Below, one piece after another: positions 62,187 to 64,000 of a stretch of 64,000 nucleotides of DNA. The translations under genes were made by a program, and so were the position numbers. The number at the start of each line of letters is the position of its first letter. Position 1 is the first letter of the stretch. The notes under the pieces were generated by a model that worked only from the letters and a program-made list of their open reading frames with translations, made no database searches and was not told the origin of the DNA. Source of the DNA: a virus; IMG/VR virus record IMGVR_UViG_3300048833_000111, positions 32,218-96,217 of that record, one strand, 5' to 3'.

Positions 62187-64000
62187 GCAGAGCTTCCGCA
62201 GGAAAGACATTTATTACATCCTTCTTCAAATACTACATTATCAGAACCACAGTCCATACAATGTACTGTAGATTTAGTTCCATCTGGAATATACTTCTTA
62301 AGGGTTCTAGCAATAGCTTTACTAAAACTTACTATAGTTCCATCTGCTTTGTTAAGCTGTTCTACAACAAACTTAATATCTGCTCCATGTCTAAGTGCTG
62401 TACTAATCATTCTAGTTAATGCAACTTCTTCATCTGATAGAGATAAACTTAAAGTTTCTGTAACTACAGAATCTTTTACTTTATTTTCCAATATATATAA
62501 ACCTTTTTTCTTTTTAGAAATTTGTCCATTATGTAACATCATATTATCTCCTGGTTCTACAAACACTTCATAAGGTTTGTTATCCATTAATCCTACAATA
62601 ACACTGTATTTTTCTCCTAAAGCTGTCACCACATGTACCTCACCATCTAAAGATTTAGGTCTCTTAGGAGCATCATGGTAATTAAATTTATCCTTTTCAG
62701 TCTCAGTAATCATAACCCCACTTCTTGAGCCATCCCTATAAACTGTAATACCCTTTAGACCTTGCTTCCAAGACTCCAAATAGATTTCAGATACTGCCTC
62801 TTCAGATACATCACTAGGTAGATTAATAGTGCTAGAAATACTATGTGTAATATACTTCTGTATTAAAGCTTGTATTTTTACTCTTTTTACCCAATCTATA
62901 TCATTAGCTGTAGAACCAAACCAAGGTGACTGTTTAAATGCTATTTCTAAATCATCATTATTAAGTCTATCAATAGCACCTGGTTTAAGCATTAATTTAG
63001 CAATATGACTTTCTTCACAACCTTCTTCTGATATTCTTTTAGATTCAGAAAGTATCCAATCTTTAAATTTAGGATGTAATACAGGGAACTCTTGCCAAGT
63101 ATCTCCATTTTGGTCTGTAAAATCTACTCTTACATCCTTATCATTAGGATTTACTTTCTTTCTTCTAATATAGAATGGTTGAAATAAAGGTTCTACTCCT
63201 CCTGTAGTCTGAGTAAGAATACTCACTGAACCTGTTGGTGCAACAGTACTCCAAGAAACATTTCTTCTGCCATATGTGTCCATTCTAGAGGCTTGTTCTG
63301 GGAATTCTTTATCAAGAAAATGATAAAAACTTCCTGTTTCTTTAATAGGGTCCCAACCTTCAAATGTTCCTCTAGTAATAGCCATATCAATAGTACAATC
63401 TGATTCAGATAATAGTTTAATCTCCAATATCTCTTTAATAATTTCCAATCCCTCATCTGAGTCATATTTAAGATTTAATGCTGCTAAAGTATCTCCTAAT
63501 GAAGTAAAACCTAATCCAGTTCTTCTAGAAGCTTTTGCAGTAGAATATACTTTCTTCCAAAGCTCTTTTTCTTCTCTTTTTATATCACTAGGTTCAGGGT
63601 CACTATCTATTTTATCTAGGATTCTCTCTATATGTTCTAATTCTAAATCAATTAAATCATCAGAAAGTCTCATAGCTTCATAATTGACTTGATAAAACTT
63701 CTCATGGTCAAAATATGCATCTTTAGTAAATGGATTAACTACAAAACTAAATAAATTAACAGCTATTAATCTACAAGCATCATAAGGTTGCATAGCAATT
63801 TCACTACAAGGATTTGTAGTTATTTGTCTAAACTGTGGATAAGCACCATCTGGACTATAATTAACCATATTATCCCAGAACATTAATCCTGGTTCAGCTA
63901 CATTATGAGCAGATTTTATAATCTCATCCCAATATTCTTTAGCCTTTATTCTTTTAACCTTACAATATTCTTTTTCTTCTCCATGTAATTCCCAATGATG
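62177..64000 (-). CDS. nrdJ: Class II (B12-dependent) ribonucleotide reductase, partial
   Basis: 607 codons are open to the window edge; the N-terminus lies beyond 64000. It converts ribonucleotides to deoxyribonucleotides. The active-site block with NPCSEI (cysteine conserved), the A-P-T-G-S-V turn near the middle and a C-terminal zinc ribbon (C-x2-C, then EGC-x2-C-x2-CG) identify the adenosylcobalamin-dependent class II type rather than class I NrdA. It implies that cobalamin must be available in the host. The HNH gene lies directly downstream. No intron is visible in the part seen. Confidence 0.9.
   Translation of the reverse strand, partial: HHWELHGEEKEYCKVKRIKAKEYWDEIIKSAHNVAEPGLMFWDNMVNYSPDGAYPQFRQITTNPCSEIAMQPYDACRLIAVNLFSFVVNPFTKDAYFDHEKFYQVNYEAMRLSDDLIDLELEHIERILDKIDSDPEPSDIKREEKELWKKVYSTAKASRRTGLGFTSLGDTLAALNLKYDSDEGLEIIKEILEIKLLSESDCTIDMAITRGTFEGWDPIKETGSFYHFLDKEFPEQASRMDTYGRRNVSWSTVAPTGSVSILTQTTGGVEPLFQPFYIRRKKVNPNDKDVRVDFTDQNGDTWQEFPVLHPKFKDWILSESKRISEEGCEESHIAKLMLKPGAIDRLNNDDLEIAFKQSPWFGSTANDIDWVKRVKIQALIQKYITHSISSTINLPSDVSEEAVSEIYLESWKQGLKGITVYRDGSRSGVMITETEKDKFNYHDAPKRPKSLDGEVHVVTALGEKYSVIVGLMDNKPYEVFVEPGDNMMLHNGQISKKKKGLYILENKVKDSVVTETLSLSLSDEEVALTRMISTALRHGADIKFVVEQLNKADGTIVSFSKAIARTLKKYIPDGTKSTVHCMDCGSDNVVFEEGCNKCLSCGSSACG

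Noticed and set aside
1-64000. Alternative genetic code (TAG read as Gln), known in some crAss-like phages
   Set aside because: TAG ends genes at 4609 and 58678, TGA ends several genes, and the long genes are open under the standard code without in-frame TAG, so standard code 11 is used.
1-64000. CRISPR array, tRNA genes or insertion sequences
   Set aside because: I saw no regularly spaced direct repeats, no cloverleaf-like sequence with a CCA-adjacent acceptor, and no transposase.

Overview
This is about 64 kb from the genome of an AT-rich, tailed double-stranded DNA phage of the crAss-like group (Crassvirales), probably infecting a member of the Bacteroidota. Three things point there. The gene order TerL - portal - acidic scaffold - major capsid protein - neck/tail - giant virion proteins is the crAss-like structural module. 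The 4052-residue virion protein carries a DYDID motif like that of the crAss-like virion RNA polymerase. Promoters match the Bacteroidota consensus TTTG-N19/20-TAnnTTTG, genes lack Shine-Dalgarno sites, and leaders are A-rich. TAA, TGA and TAG are all used as stops, so the genetic code is standard.

Layout. (1) 1-2633, minus strand: an apparently non-coding structured stretch, a probable OB-fold ssDNA-binding-like protein, two small proteins and a GIY-YIG endonuclease, each followed by its own terminator. (2) 2634-2743: two divergent promoters. (3) 2744-54382, plus strand, the late (virion) operon. First come small conserved crAss-like genes (winged helix, HU/IHF-like, Cys-rich, DUF1573-like, a probable endolysin, a GroES-like co-chaperonin). 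Then come TerL, portal, scaffold, major capsid protein and neck proteins; a host-recognition cassette (Cys-Cys ladder protein, fibronectin-like proteins, pectate-lyase-fold tailspike); and a TM peptide plus holin. A DEDDy exonuclease and a PD-(D/E)XK nuclease follow, then further neck/HU-like proteins, a 1783-residue tail protein and four virion/ejection proteins, the last two of 4052 and 1936 residues. (4) 54398-54432: a bidirectional terminator between convergent operons. (5) 54433-64000, minus strand, metabolism: nicotinamide phosphoribosyltransferase, two metallophosphoesterases, PRPP synthetase, MazG-like pyrophosphohydrolase, a spanin-like membrane protein and a class II ribonucleotide reductase cut by the window end, with LAGLIDADG and HNH endonucleases inserted among them.

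How it fits together. The giant virion protein probably enters the cell with the DNA and transcribes early genes. The minus-strand module supplies nucleotides (RNR, MazG, PRPP) and can make NMN, and so NAD+, from nicotinamide (PRPP synthetase plus NAMPT). The plus-strand module builds and packages the virion, with a phage co-chaperonin likely helping capsid folding, and lyses the host.

The points most worth following up are the Cys-Cys ladder protein next to the tailspike, the GroES-like protein upstream of TerL, the NAMPT/PRPP synthetase pair, the near-leaderless promoters, the near absence of GATC and CpG, and a CpG-containing patch marking a swapped domain in the tailspike.
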